A stretch of DNA of 64,000 nt from Syngnathus acus (Eukaryota > Chordata > Actinopteri > Syngnathiformes > Syngnathidae): assembly GCF_901709675.1 (NCBI RefSeq), contig NC_051102.1, forward strand, positions 10,671,412 to 10,735,411. The letters are read 5' to 3'. This document shows, in pieces, positions 1-14,175 of the stretch; position 1 is the stretch's first letter; each line of letters begins with the position of its first letter. The notes under the pieces are model-generated. The model searched no databases. It saw only the letters and a program-made list of their open reading frames with translations, and was not told where the DNA came from. The position numbers were made by a program, and so were the translations under genes.

Positions 1-3000
1 TTGAACATTTGGATTGTTAAATGTGATTGACCTAGTTGGAATAGACTGTTAAGCTTCTGTTAATACCCAGACGGAGGCTGATATTCTGGTTAGTGAATTC
101 TCTTTAAGGTTTCTCGCTGGCACAGGCTTATAACTACTTTTTTTTTACATCATTTTTTTTTTTTCTTCAAGTTTCAATATAAAATATTTCTGAGCTCAAG
201 ACCCTAATAGTACTATATCCATAATTTGGGGCACATGAACGCAAACAATACATTTATTTAACGAGTAGATTTTGTGCATCCAAATTTTCAAATGATCTTC
301 AGTCAAATATTTATAATGACAGTTCTGTCTTTATAAAGGCATTTGATGAATACAGTGGGACTATTTGTAGATAGGGAGCCACAAATATTGAAAATCCATG
401 TGTAACTGATGGCCATTATGAATGCATTGGGAAAAAAATGAACCTCAGAAAATATTGACTAAGCAGAAATAAACTGCCAATAAGTATTTTCTACAAAAAA
501 ACTTGGTTGTCCCCCTGAATAAAATGTCAAGTCAAATATACATTGTAATCACAGATGTCTCAAGGAGCCCACAGTTGACAATCATTCTCGACATCTCTTG
601 AGAAAAAAAAATATATATATATATATATATAATATGCAAAATATATGCACAATATACAATAGTGTAGCATGTAAAAGCTAAAGTATGTAACTGAATTCTT
701 TATGTGCATTTCCCTAAATACCTCACCCACATTACTTGCATCTTGGTCACTCTCTTCACGGAGATTGTGGAGGAAAAGAAAATTGTGATGCTAATTACCG
801 GTAATTCCATGATTAAAATGAGCACCGCATGACTAACAGGGAGACAACTAGTATGTTGAATATTTCAAATTGTATGGACAACCACAGCATCATGTAGTGC
901 ATGTTGAGTCAAGAGGAGGCTTGGCAAAGTATGACAAGTCGGCAGCTTGTCTCCAGTGCAGCCGACTCCTGGCTTTAGTGCCAAAATTGGACTAATGATG
1001 TCCTGCGGTGGGCCTAGTGCTTGTCAAATTGAACCGCCTTCAAAGATTGGCTTTTGGAATGCAAAAGTTTCTTGGAGGAAATCCGGGCTTACTCTGATCA
1101 CTGCGGTGGATGAGACCTCAAGTTGGCAAAAAAATTCTTCGGCTTCCATGATGACTAACTCTATTTTTGCATCTTGCAATTTTTTGGGTGTGTGCATTTT
1201 TTTTTCCAATTTCTTTTGCTCTGCCTCCATAGTTGAATGCTTCTGTTCGTTTCTTTCTGTGTTCACACACCATCAAAGCCAGTCATCCCCATTCCGCTCA
1301 ATTACACGCAGAGGCTTAAAATAAATAAAAAAATTCAAATAAAAAACAGACCGTGTCAGATCTCGCCTTCGTGTCTCCCAAGGTCAGTATTGCTGATTCC
1401 TTGTGACATTTACAAGAAGGAGAGGATTACATTGGGGCATACAAAGGAGCTATCAGCTGTTTTATGATCGCTTTAACAAGATGAAAAAGCGCGTCCTGCT
1501 TTGTGGGCATCAAGCTTGATTCCAGGAACTAAATGGGTTTGTTATGTGAACACTTTTGGAAATGATCAAGGGACTTCTTATACCCTAGAGGAGGTCGAAA
1601 AGTAGGCTAGCGTAGATTGTTTTCAGTGAGATGGAAAACGGTGGGATCTTTTCAGAAGCTTCCTTTGGGTCTCATTATTAAATGCCATACATGTTGCAAA
1701 TGTGTTTGGACAGCCAAATAGTTTTTGATGCATCAGCCCTGAGTTTCATTCCATGTTGATTTCAAATGACTCGGAAAGAAATAAAAGTTTAATCTCAGCT
1801 TCATCCATATCAAATGAGCTTTTAAAAGCTAAAAGCTTCTTTTGAACAGGTTCTGTGTGACAAATATTCAGCAGAGCAAAGGAAGGTTTTTCAGTGTATT
1901 ATTTAAAATTATTCAAAGATTATTTGACGCCGCTCTCCCAGAAATATCACGGGATTTGTGTTATTCTCTATTGACTGTATTTTCAATAGTTGGCCATATT
2001 TCCCACTAGCATTTCATAAGCCGTAATGTTGAACTGACATCCAAAGTGTGTTAACAAGATGGATGTAAGAATTTAGAAAAAGGGGAGTTTGTATTCCACA
2101 TCAGCTCACTGCCTGATTAGTTTCTTAATTATGGCAAAGCGCTGTTGCGGACAACACGCCTAGATAATTGTCAGAATGTAAGCAAGCGTGTTGGGTCTCA
2201 AATCACATTTCAGACTATCATGGTCTTGTTACAAAGCCGCGGCATTGATGAGATCTTGTGTGGCTTCCAGCAATCCGTAGGGAAATTAGAATGATGGGAC
2301 GTTCACGGTGTCGTCTTGCTTTGTAGCGAGGGCACTGTTGACGGGCAGAGCTGGAATCTAATAACCAAGTCATTTATTCAGATATATTTTCCCATGTTTA
2401 CGATGTCTGAATAATTTATGGCGGCATCTAGTGCGTTGCTCAATTCCCTACGGGATGAATTGAAAGATACTCTTAGCATTGTATCTAAGAATAAAAGCTC
2501 ACCTAATTCAATATAGATGGCCTTGGTTTATTATGTAGCAACTCTGAAAGTGGGTTATATGAAATAACCAGTTTGAGTGGAAAGTAACTAAGTAACGCCG
2601 ATATCAAATGTTTTTTCCCTTATCGCGTGTTTGTTGAGTTCCTCTGTTTATGTCTTGTCAGCAAACCTTATTTTCTTGAGCAATTACCAAAGTGAACTTT
2701 AGGCAAGACATCAGTGCATTGAAAGAAAAACAATGGGGGCAAGCAGACTTTTCACATCGAAAAAATGTAAAAACAAATATGACCCAGTTCTTGCCGGTGC
2801 ATGGGAAAACAAGATCCTAATATCCCTTTTGAGAAAATCTGGCGCTCCATTGTGTGCTGAAGCTCAAGCGTCAGTATTTACCCAATTAAAGACAGTTTTG
2901 CTTGTAGTGTTAGCACTTTGATGAAATAGCACTAACAGAGCAAAATTGAAGTACAAGAAAAAAAGACTACATAACATCCAAATGACTTTTGGGTTGTGGA

Positions 3001-3202
3001 GTGAGACAGGTGTCAGTCCAAATATTAACCAATGGAAACACAAATGAAGCAAAAGCGGTCATATTCAAAGTTAGAATTGGCAAAGTAGTTTGGCTATTTT
3101 TCGCTCATGGATATTGCCGTATTTCCCATATTTGATACCTTTCACACGATTCTCAAACTAACCCTTGCAATTGTATGTGAAAATCCCAGATTCAAATCAA
3201 CT
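1..3202. other. Non-coding, probably intron of the cdh24-like gene
   Basis: AT-rich sequence with a 20-base (AT)n at 611-630. An 80-codon minus-strand frame at 1024-1266 looks helical and Lys/Glu-rich but matches nothing I know. No cadherin EC1 or EC2 exon was seen. Confidence 0.5.
610..632. repeat. (AT)n microsatellite
   Basis: Ten or so AT units after an A run. Confidence 0.95.
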
Positions 3203-3376
3203 TACCGTAATTTTCGGACTATAAGTCGCGTTTTTTTCCCATAGTTTGGGTGGGGGGGCGACTTATACTCAGGAGCGATTTATATACATATATATGGGTT
3301 TTTTTCACTTTTTTGGGCATTTTATGTCTGGTGCGACTTATACTCCGGTGCGACTTATAGTCCGAAAATTACGGTA
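3203..3376 (+). mobile_element. Foldback MITE, short form
   Basis: 174 bp. It starts taccgtaattttcggacta and ends in the inverse complement (tagtccgaaaattacggta). The arms carry direct motifs gcgacttatac. It encodes nothing, so it is non-autonomous. The same family recurs at 5656-6449 and 8139-8312. Confidence 0.85.
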
Positions 3377-5655
3377 GTTTGAAATGAATGTCATGCAGAT
3401 TTTAAAAACACAAGCAGTGATAATGAGACAGTAGGATCTTCATTTCCAATCTGCAACGTGCTTGAAGAGAATAGCTCAATTTGAAAAGTTCACTTCATCT
3501 TAGGAAGATCTTGACTTTAAGCCGAAGCCCTTAATTAAAAATAAAATGATGATTCAGAACCACAGGGTAGTCAAATGTCACTCTTTGAATGTGTGTGCTT
3601 GGGGAAATGTCAACATCTGATGTCTCCCCTGCACCAATCCTTGAGATTGGGGCTGTCAAAGGGTAAAAGTTCAATTGATTTCCCGGTGACAGTTAAAAGA
3701 GCTCTTGTTTACGCTTCATAACTTCACGCACAAATACCCAGATGCCCCCTGCAAACTTGCGCCCCTGCAAACTTGGGTTCTTCTACAAGAGACATGGGTG
3801 CCATTTTGAATTTTGATGAGCTTTTCAGACAGCCTTGACTTGCCAACGCTGCCACAGAAATATATTGAAGGAATGTCACCCTCCCAGGGGTGTGATGGAG
3901 GTGAAGATAAATGGTCTGGCAGTTGACTACATAGGTAGCTCTGATAAGATCAGTGTCATTTTATGTGCAGAGGAGTCGGGCATGGTGCAGAGAGCATCGT
4001 GAGTAGTCTGATCAGCACCCAGTCATAAATAGGTCTAATGACTTCATTGGATAAGAGAAAAGTAGGCAGGCATTGCTAAGCACTTGTTTTGTCAATTCTG
4101 ATGTGTAAAATTCATAGACTCGCAAAACGTGTGTTAAATTGTCAAAGACGACAATCGAGGAAAACAAAGGGAAAGCGGGTGATAAATAAAACTCGGGGGA
4201 AAACCCAGAGACAAAGTGTGGAAACAAAGGAGTGGGAATCAGCATGGTCATGATTCAAAATGGAATTACTGTAAGAGTGAGTGGAGAGTATTCGCAGCAT
4301 AATGTCTTGAGGAGGTACAATTCTGTTGATTTATTTTGATGATGTATTGATTGATTGATTGATTGGTTTTTATTTGACTTATTTATTTATTTACTGACTT
4401 ACTTTTTGATACCACAGCAGATCACCTAAATTGCAGTTGTGGGCAATTTACCAACTCAATGAATGGAAAGCATGCTTCTTCCAGAACATGCTCGGCTTAC
4501 CTGGAACATCATTCCTCCTCAGTGGACATCATTGTGTTACTATCTTTATACAATAACGCTAAGGATATCAGTCATTGACATCGAGTCGCGTACCCTTGAC
4601 CCCTAATCCAAACATATAAATGCATAAATCTATTGTGTCATCAGACCTTGACCTTTACTCGACCCTGGTCCTAACCAGTATTTTATTCACCACAAATCAG
4701 TTAGACCCCACATGTATCGTTGTCACAGCTGCTGCGGTCACGAATTATGTCCCCAATGAACTGGTCTTTGGTCTAAAATGTGTTCCACAATCACACCACA
4801 CCACACATGCACACGCACACACAGACTCCCGCAGTGTGTGCACACTCTGTACCCTTGTGTGGCGTATCGTATGCACTCCCCATCTGTTCCCGCTTTAAAC
4901 ATCCTCGGCAGCACACAAACGTTTTAGTCAGTGTGGCAAGACAGTGTCGGTGTTGACAAATCCCACTTGTCAAGCCTTTCCATTCTCTACCCTTACGTGA
5001 GCTATATTAAATGGTTTCACTTGGTAGTTAAATTAAAAATAAATGTGTATGGAGTGAGATTTGCACCTGCTGGACTGAGTGTCACTCATTTTCTCACCTT
5101 TTCATTTGCTTGCAATGCAACATTGTGCATAAATATTAACGAAACAGACTTTTTGTCATTAAGCTAAATACCGTCTTAGTTGAAGGAGGGAATATTGCTG
5201 TGCCGTAATGAATTTGAGTTAAATGGCAAAACTAATAGATGACACGCTTGTTGAGTTAAGAGGGAGGCTTGTGGCTCGGCACTCTCGTTCCTTGTCTTCC
5301 CGTCCGTCCGTCCGTCCGTCCGTCCCGTGAGCACGTGCTGACGTTTGCCATTGTTTGCAATGGCACGATAAGGGCCGGAAAGCTGCCACTCGTTAAAATG
5401 CATGAAAGTAAGTCCTGAGGGCAAGTGCAACAAAGCGTGAAGGAGGAAAGAGACAACGTGATGGAAGGATGGAAAGGCTAATGGAAAGAAAGGAAAAGGG
5501 GAAAGCTAATGGCTTGACAGTGATAATCAGGCGTAGTGAAACACACGTCAATTTCACACAGAGTTGACTTGATGCTGGGAAATTGAACGGAGCAGGTTTT
5601 CATTGCTTTTTACAACTTGGTGCAGATTGACGCATACACCTTTCTATATTCCATA
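3377..5655. other. Non-coding, probably intronic
   Basis: No gene seen. Short simple repeats: TTGA-type at about 4345-4366, CA-rich at 4796-4823 and CCGT-type at 5299-5326. Confidence 0.5.
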
Positions 5656-6449
5656 TACCGTAATTTTCGGACTATAAGTCGCGGTTTTTTTCATAGTTTG
5701 GGTGGGGGGGCGACTTATACTCAGGAGCGACTTATATATGTTTTTTTTCACAACTTTTTACTTGATCATTAACACATCACTTACTTACAAGTATAGTTGA
5801 CCACTTCACATGTTATTTTTAGTATAGTTGATCACTTCACATGCTTGGATATCTTTATCTTGAACATATTCAAAACATGAAAAATAGAGAGAAAAAATCA
5901 AATAAAGTAATTAACACTTTAAAGCGCCATATCCTCTGGACATGTCCTCTGTCACCAGGATGACATAAAGGACGAGAAATTTGATCGATGGATTTAATGA
6001 TTTGGAGTGACACAAATGGTTTGATAATATTGTTGTTTATGTGATAGTTATTTAAAATATAGTTTATATATCGTTGTATGGGCCTGTGGAATAATTTGAA
6101 CTACGGCGCGGCACACGGCATTGTTGACAAAGGACGATCGATGGATTTAATGAATTGGAGTGACACAGATGGTTTTATAAACGTGTTATTTATGTAATAG
6201 TTTTTTTTAAATAACAGGCCCGTTCTCAGCTCTTCGTTTGGGTTTATGTCACGTTAGCATACCTATCGTTTAGCCTGTTGTTGCTCGTTCATGACTGTTC
6301 TTGGTGTTGGATTTTGTCGAATAAATTGCCCCCCCAAATGCGAGTTATACTCCGGAGCGACTTATATATGTTTTTTTTCACATTTTTGGGCATTTTATGG
6401 CTGGTGCGACTTATACTCCGGTGCGACTTATAGTCCGAAAATTACGGTA
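5656..6449 (+). mobile_element. Foldback MITE, long form of the same family
   Basis: 794 bp with the same terminal arms as the 174-bp copies but about 620 bp of extra internal sequence. Inside are two internal duplications: a 23-bp unit at 5790-5812 and 5821-5843, and a unit of about 70 bp at 5984-6056 and 6135-6206. No transposase reading frame was seen. It may be closer to the source element from which short copies arose by internal deletion. Confidence 0.8.
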
Positions 6450-7977
6450 GACATGGCGATAAAGTAAGAGTTCCATTGAGATAAGTCAAAAAAGATTTTT
6501 ATTCTATGTAATTGCATTTTTAGCAGGTAGCACAACAACAGACATTTTGGAAATGCCTATCTGAGTGTCAAGCAAAACGATGGGGATTTGTTTGTATTCG
6601 TACTAAAGACAATAAATAAAAATGCTATAAGTGTGTAGAAGTGCACTCTGAATATGCAAATGCCTCCTTGCCGACTCCACGTGACAACACTCGCACGGTG
6701 TTAAACAGTCTCTCAAATAGCGCATGTGCATTTATATAAGCCTCCTCCTCTTGGGGGTAGACATTGTTCAGGCAAGAAAAGCTTTTCTCGACACAAATTG
6801 CTCCCTCGTATCAAAACGCACAGTTGGGCCTTCCATTGCAAAGCCTTTGCCCCGGAGTCAATGGTGGCGCATTACAAACGTCTGCTTGGATACATTCCCC
6901 TATGGCTGGGTGGGAGTGCTGCTGCATTGTCTGCGTCCTATAAGAGCATGGGCGTTAAGTAGCAGGTCAATTGTTCTCATGGGTTGTAGCTTTTTGTTCA
7001 TTAGCCCCTTTCTCTCCCTGAGCTTCCTCCTCGCATCCATCCGCATGCAGCATCGTTCGAGCTCCATTAAATGGGCAACTGCTGTGTGCAATCCAAACAC
7101 AGCGTTTCTCTTCAATGGGATTTTCTCCCTCAATCCAATACAGCCTTTGAGGGGAGAATTCATCGTGCAGTAATCGCCGCATGCAACAAATTGTTTCCAA
7201 TAGACCTACAATTGAGGTAGTCCAAGAGGGTCTTAAATTCTCCACACTTTTCCCAGATCCTCTGCTTCTTTACTTAGCAGCGCTGAGGAAAAGCTGGGAA
7301 ATGGAAACCTTCATTAAACCCAACAAATGGAGCCAATTTTCTCCGAGTAGAATCTATTAGCTCACTTAGTAGAAATGAAGTGAATACATCACATGTATAT
7401 TTTACAGCAACAGACTTGGCCTTTGCTCTCAAAGAACACAGTAGATGTCCCCATTTTGTATTTTTGGTCTTGCTTCATCTGACCTGGCAAGGGAGCGTGC
7501 CCTCTCACGCAGAATAATAGGAGTTCAAGCCATTTTCCTTTTTGCCGAGGCATCAGTGAGCCACGGAGGCGATTTCCATGTTAATGGGATCTTTCCATCC
7601 TGACTTCCTGCCTGTTAAACACATACACAAGTCCACTTGTTCAGCGGTCCTTGAACGCTCACATCTTTGGCTCCTCCTATTGGAAAGTTACCTTTCATCC
7701 TCAACTTGTTTACTTCTTCTCTGACTTTCACTCTCTTCCCTCCATGGAGCTTGATGAATGGAGTCGCCGGACTGAGAGCGACACATCCCAACAGGGTATT
7801 GTGGTCCACTGCGAGCTGCTGGCCATCATTGTATGACTTTTCTTCATGTGTATTTGCTTTCAATGAACCTGCCTTTAGTTTTCTGTATTTTGCTTTCAGT
7901 AGAATTGGCTGAAATTGTACAATTGCCTCATGTGGCAATGCAGTCAAGCATTTGACCCCTAACCCATGCGACCTTTA
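6450..7977. other. Non-coding, probably intronic
   Basis: Overlapping open frames at 6724-7245 and 7615-7947 run on both strands without recognisable homology, so none is called. Nothing else was seen. Confidence 0.45.
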
Positions 7978-8138
7978 GGGTAGGGCTGGTCGATTATGGG
8001 GGGGGGGGTATTAATCACGATTATTTTTGGTTAATAATTAAAATGATGATGATTTAGTTTTTGGTACAAATCAAGAAAAGGTTTAATTGAAAAAAATATT
8101 GTGACTTTTTTTTTAAACACTATAATATGTCGACTATA
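7978..8138 (+). mobile_element. hAT-like repeat fragment, part 1 of a nested cluster
   Basis: Opens with gggctggtcgattatgg and continues with a cacgattattttt motif, wording I recognise from a dispersed fish repeat. A poly-G slippage run interrupts it. It ends at the MITE inserted at 8139. Family assignment is from memory. Confidence 0.4.
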
Positions 8139-8312
8139 TACCGTAATTTTCGGACTATAAGTCGCACCGGAGTATAAGTCGCACCAGCTATAAAATGCCC
8201 AAAAAAGTGAAAAAAACCCATATATATGTATATAAGTCGCTCCTGAGTATAAGTCGCCCCCCCACCCAAACTATGAAAAAAAACCGCGACTTATAGTCCG
8301 AAAATTACGGTA
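8139..8312 (-). mobile_element. Foldback MITE, short form, inverted
   Basis: 174 bp, the same sequence as the 3203 copy in opposite orientation, with identical ends. It interrupts older repeat sequence (7978-8560), showing later insertion. Confidence 0.85.
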
Positions 8313-8395
8313 ATGTAGTTCCTTTTGGACCAAGCAACATTTATAAAATGAATTAGTTTAAAATTAATATGTCTAAATCCAAGTTACATTTCTAG

Positions 8396-8560
8396 TAAAA
8401 ATATTTTTAAAAAAAAGACTTGGTCATAAAACTTGCTCGCAAGGTCTCTATTTTTTAAAAGTGAAGACAATTTGTAATTTTAGTAATGACCAAATTTGTC
8501 TTCATAAAATAATGCAGCGGGCCGTATCTGGCCCCCGGGTCTTGAGTTTGATATAGATGC
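8396..8560 (-). mobile_element. hAT-type terminal fragment (GGCCCGGGGGCC family)
   Basis: On the minus strand it reads tcaaactcaagacccggggg, then a gccagatacggcccgc core and an AT-rich part. It is the same family as 14045, 20561 and 52434. Confidence 0.55.
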
Positions 8561-11500
8561 TCTATGCCAACATACTCACAAAGGGCATCTTTAAACACTT
8601 TCACTCCTGACCCTTCTCTCCCACCCATCCAAACATCTCCTTCCTTGGGATATGCTAAGTGGCTCCATCCATTACAAGGTCTCAGTCAGACAAACAGCAG
8701 TGGGTAAACTGCTCCTCTCCAGAGGTGCACAACGACCCATCTCCGTTTTGCTGCCTCATCCCTTTAAACATTTAAAAGCGTGCAATGATAAATATTCTTT
8801 TGCTCCTTTCTCATGAATCATGAATCCACCTCAACCGTGTAAACACATGATTATTCAATGCATTGCTGTAAAGAGAACTTTTAGGATGGGATGTCAGTCT
8901 GGAACCCGGTGGGGGGGGGGGGGCTATTGGCTTCCAGCTGTTTACTGTGACCAAGAAGATGACTACTATGTATGTTGTTTTGGCATGGAAATTTCAAGCT
9001 GAAGGACGGACGGTCTATCCTGAATATGACCTCACTCGGAGTAGTAAATAAACTGCTACTAGTGTTCCAAACCAATCATGAATTCAACAACAGGATGCCG
9101 AGTGTGAGGAGACAATCTTGTATGCATGTAAATGTTCATCTCGCTGCACCTGCATTTTTTTTTTTTTTTTTTTATCCCGCAGAATCGTGCCAAGGCTCCC
9201 GCGTGGTATAACATGTTCTAAAGCTCTGCACTGGCAATTAGAGATTTCACTTCCCAGCGGGCTCAGAGAATGCAATTTTAGATAAAATACGCAACAGAAA
9301 GTAGATAGTTTGGAAAATAGTTTGGCAAACTAATTTAACATGGTAAACATATAGAAATGCAGAAAATTGCTTATGTTTTCCTACGTTATTCATAATCTGT
9401 CTATCAAAACAGCAACTGTTTTAATTTGTGCAAAATGACATCGTCTCCATTCACAAAGCATTAAGACTATTTTTACTGTTTGGAATTTTAATTTAATCCT
9501 TTGATAGACTAATTTGATTTTTGTTGCCTTGAGACAGCAACATTGCCATTTTATGTGTATTGCTATGTCTCAAAACGAATCCATGCATCCTAATCTGCTC
9601 AAATCAGCTGCCGTCAGGTAAAATGGTGTTAATTGAACTCGACCTCTCCATCGCTTGTTCTGTAAAGTACAGCGCAATGAGGGAAAGTGTTGTGATCTTC
9701 AGAACGGTTGACAAATTTCTTGAAGCGCTGTTGCATGATCGCTCGCTAATGATAACGATGTCGAATCAAAACATTTCGTTATTAAGCGCTCGTTTCCGAT
9801 AATTAGAATTCTTTAATTAGGTTTCCATCTTCAGGGCTAAATTAAGATATTGAGCAAATAAAAACGAATTAAAATGGAGCTTGCCAATAAGGGCAAATCC
9901 TTTCATTTTCTCTATACACTATGAGCTCCATTAATCGAATGATTCAAGCGCTTCTTAGCATCATTTTAGCTCTCTTCATTCCTGTCATTTTCTCCGTCTC
10001 ACTCACAGGCCGGTGTTGTATTTTCTCCCTTTCAGCTCTGGCCAAATCTCTCTCTTGCGTACGTCTCTTCTTACTTCTCTCAGGTGGAGGCGGAGAGTCG
10101 AAACGGTTTAAGCCTGTCACAGACGGTTCTTTCTTCTTCTTGGTCACATCAGTCACTCATTCAGTCCGCCATCCTACCACTTTGTCATTTAGCATCAAGG
10201 CCCTTCTGAGCCAGTCAAGTTTTTTAAAAGCCTTTTAGCCATCCATCCAAGCGTTCATCCAGCCATCCATTCATCAACACTCGTGAAGGATGGCAATGCG
10301 ACGAAGGAAAAGCGATTCCGACATGAAGTGATTTTACATCAGTCGCTGGGTTGTTGACATTCGAGCACAATCAATATCAACAGAGCCCATGTATTACTCA
10401 TATAGAAAAGTATAATCGTGAGCGCAATTTGTTTCTGGACCCTGGTTGACCTCCATTTTATGAGGATTTCAGAGCAAGGTTTTTCACATTGGAAGGAATG
10501 AAAATGAAAAAAATTGCAGAGTCAAACTGTCACCAGAAGTGTACTGCAAATATTTTTCATTCACGACCCAAAATAAGTTAACCACTGGAAATATTGCAAC
10601 TTTCTACTTCCGCCTTATACTTACTAAACACTCCTAATATGGTAGGTTTGCAAAAAAAAAATCCCATAATCCCAGGCCAATCATACAGTAAATGAAATAG
10701 ATTAATTAAAGAAAAATAAAAAATTAAAAAGTAAATATAAAAAATAATAGAGTCAATAGAAAATTTCTCTTGGAGAATGTGTTTTCCAAATCCCCCCAAA
10801 TATCATTTATTCAGGATACTGAGTGCATATTTGGATCCCAATGCATCAGAAAAGCACGTGATTGTTGATCAGACTTGCTTGAGCTTCAGATTACAACCAA
10901 TCAAATGATAACAAATGATTCAATATTTATAACTCCAAGACACCAAGTTGTTTGCAATCAGCGCGAACTCCAAGTCACCACCAGCATCCAGAAATGCTTC
11001 AGTGGGCAAAGCGAATATAGGTGCCCGTACGTCAGCATGAGTCAGCTGAGTCCACGACAACAGTAATCGTCTGTCACTGGCAGCTGAAATGATTCCAAAT
11101 GCGCAATGTATGTTCCACCATCACAGGGGTGCGAGACTTCCTAGTCTCGAGTGGAAAAAAGAAAAGCTGCTTCCATCTTTAGGAGATTCTGACAGGGATC
11201 GGATAGTTCATGGAAGGATCTGCGCAGCCTGAACGGTGCACACTTTTTCAGAGCTTAACACACGGGAGAATATTCTCCTGTTCACTGGAACTCCCGACCT
11301 GATGTATTGTATTTCTTCACAGAGTTATAGAAGAAAGAGTTATTTGAGTTATCCAAGCAGCGTACACTACTCCTGGTCCTCAGGGGAGACTCTATGGCAG
11401 ATCAGAAGAGATATATAACATTTTCACAATTTGATGGCCCTCTCCAGGGTTTCTGGCACGTTGGATCCACCTGAAACATCCTAATTATATTTCCCAAAGC

Positions 11501-14044
11501 ATGAACTGCTTTGAGTTTTCTGAGACTTTATGAAGGATTGCTCAGAACAGAATTGCTATTGTTCCTGATCGTGTCGTCCTGGTACTGTATCTTGTTTTCA
11601 TGTCACCGCCTGACGCTCATTGTTCAAGATTCAAAGGAATTTCTGTTTAGGGGTTGGGACGGTCATATTTAATTTAGTATGGGTGCTTAATTAAGTGGCT
11701 ATAAACAGACGAAAGGACACACAGAGGCCCATTTTCAGTTTCATCCGACTGCAAGTGACGGCGGAAAAGAGCCCCGTAATGACATCCGGATGCTCTGCAA
11801 CACAAGGCAAGCAAGATAAATAGCCATGTTTTATATTGCTTTGCTTGGAAAGTGAGAAAGAAAAGTGACTCTTCTTCATTATTAAAGCTAATAGCATTGC
11901 AATAGAAGTCAAAGTCTTATCCACACGCTCCAGAAATGAAATCATGTCTGGGCAGAGAATGGAGTTGTCATCTCTCATTTTGTTGCCCAACTGATCAGAC
12001 ACTCCCTGTAGCCACAATCGGCTCTTCCATCTGATTAGCCTTCTCCTTGAAGCTCCCCTCTTTTACTTGAGATAAAAATATTTCATTCCGGGAATTATTT
12101 CACGTGTATTTATGTCTCGTCAGCCATTATGGATTCTTCTTCTTCTTTGCCATCTAAGAGGCCAGTCTTAATGATGTTGTCTTCCAATGTAACTCCCATG
12201 AGTGAATATCTCGGCTACTTGTTTCTGATGTCGTGTCCAAATACAGAGTGAAGGATGACATTCAAAACTTACTTATGGCTGAGCTCAATGGGGACTATAA
12301 CTTGAGGCATTGCATCTGTACGCCAGTCAAGTCTCTTTGCTGCTTTACCTGCGCAACAGCGGTAGAGGACACAACCCAGTCACTCTCAATTTTTATCTTC
12401 TTTGAGATTTTGATCTGAGGCTCGTACTGCTGTTGCGTGTGCCAAATGGGATTGAGCTCCTTCACTGCCAATCAGCTTCTTACCTTTTATCCTCTTGTAG
12501 CCTGACTCTTTCCCTTCCAACCGTCACAGGTGGAAACAATGTGTGGCTTCTTTTTCAAATGGCTTGCCTCTTTGGAGCTGATAATTACTCCGATCCAGCT
12601 TTTTTTTTTTTACATCATCAGCTTTTGCACTGCTCCGTCAGTGACAAGAGGCTCTTCACACTGTGTGTCTCCACAATTGCACACATCAATAGCGAGCACC
12701 GTCTCTGTCATGCAAATAAGTTTCCTAATTTGCTATCTCATTAGCAAAAGGCTTGTTTGAGTTGCTTGCTTTTTAGCCGCGTATCGCCGTGTCAATCCCA
12801 GATGGCGAGGGTGGTAATCACGCCACATAAAATAGCTTTTAGCTCTGATTTATTGTCACTGATTGCCCTTTTTGTCAAGTACACTGTGTACAAAAACATT
12901 TATTACAATCATGACTATGTGACGTTTGCTACTGAAACAAAACGATTGAAACCAAATGAAATCTGCCTTTATAATTGCATCCAAGGACATGTGTACACTA
13001 TCCTAGAAAATCAGCTGCATCTGTTGAGAAAGAATATTGATGCCACAAATATATTTTCAAGGATTCAACTTGTTTAGACACATGAAGAAGTCATTTATTT
13101 CACTATGCAGGTGCAAAAGAAACAAAGTAAGTCAGTCAAGCAGAAACGACTCAACTTAATAACGACGAACAACGAATAAATCAAATTAAAAGTTGAAACA
13201 AAAAGCAAATATATCTGCAGATATCACTCATCAATCAAAAGTGATCAAAAGTTCATTTGAACTGCCACTCAGCAACTCATTTTTATCCAACTGATATATT
13301 TGGCATTTACCTTGAGGGGGATTATTACTTTGTTCCACCTTTTTTGGCGCAGTTATTTCACGTTATCTTGCCAAATAAATCAATTGTTATGACAAGTGCG
13401 GCATGAACCTGATCAAAACATGTCACGTACATGGGGGCCAGTATTCAGTGATTACATTTTATTGAAAAATATTAATCATCCAAAGCCACTATAAATATGT
13501 ATGTATACAAAAATAAGTACTGTATAAATCATGATATTGGTTTTTTCCTCCTATCTAAACTGAGAATCATTTGGTTAAAATCCCCAATCTTGTTAGTATT
13601 AAGCACCAAAAAAAAAAAATTTTTATTTTTTTTTTTACTGAGACTTTCTTCAAACAACCAAGCAGCAATTAAAATAATCAAACCACATAATTCCCAAATC
13701 GATTAATTTGTGCTGCGATAAATTCAACTGGATTACATTGTTTTCATTTCCATTTCACATGTAAGAGGCAACATTTCCTTTTTCTGCTTCAATTAATCCG
13801 ATACACCATTAAATTGCTCCTTTGACAGATGAGCTTCCTCTTTGTTATGTTGACTACTTGTTTCAATATGCAGAAGGGGGAAGAGAAAAAAAATTGGCAC
13901 AGAGAAAAATGTCAACACTGCATCTTCCTGAAATCGAGTTCTGCTTATGCTTTTGGTGGAGTTTTCCTGTTAGCCCAATATTTACTCACAGGAAACTTGA
14001 TAACAGCATGAATCATAAACATCTTTAGGCAAATTCCCGATTTT
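8561..14044. other. Non-coding, probably intronic
   Basis: No exon or RNA gene recognised. It holds a 12-base G run near 8911-8922, a T run near 9156-9173 and T/A runs near 13608-13635. Several 60-110 codon frames occur without homology. Confidence 0.45.
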
Positions 14045-14175
14045 CAAATGGGGCCTGGCACGTCATTTTATGTGGCTCGTGAAAGCAAAATATGAAATAT
14101 GAAAAATATTGCTAAAATATTGAAATTGAAAATTGTCGTCACTTTGAAAAGTGTAAAGATATTTCAAGCCGTTTG
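14045..14175 (+). mobile_element. Diverged hAT-type fragment
   Basis: Contains ggggcctggcacgtcatttt, then atgtggctcgtgaaagcaaa, aligning with the 20561 copy (atgtggcccacaaaagcaaa). The terminal repeat is lost. Confidence 0.5.

Noticed and set aside
1024-1266. 80-codon minus-strand frame, Lys/Glu-rich and helical
   Set aside because: No family recognised and no splice or start support; a pseudogene piece is possible but not shown.
6724-7245. 149-codon + strand frame overlapping minus-strand frames
   Set aside because: No splice or domain support; Cys/Phe/Leu-rich composition typical of random frames in C/T-rich DNA.
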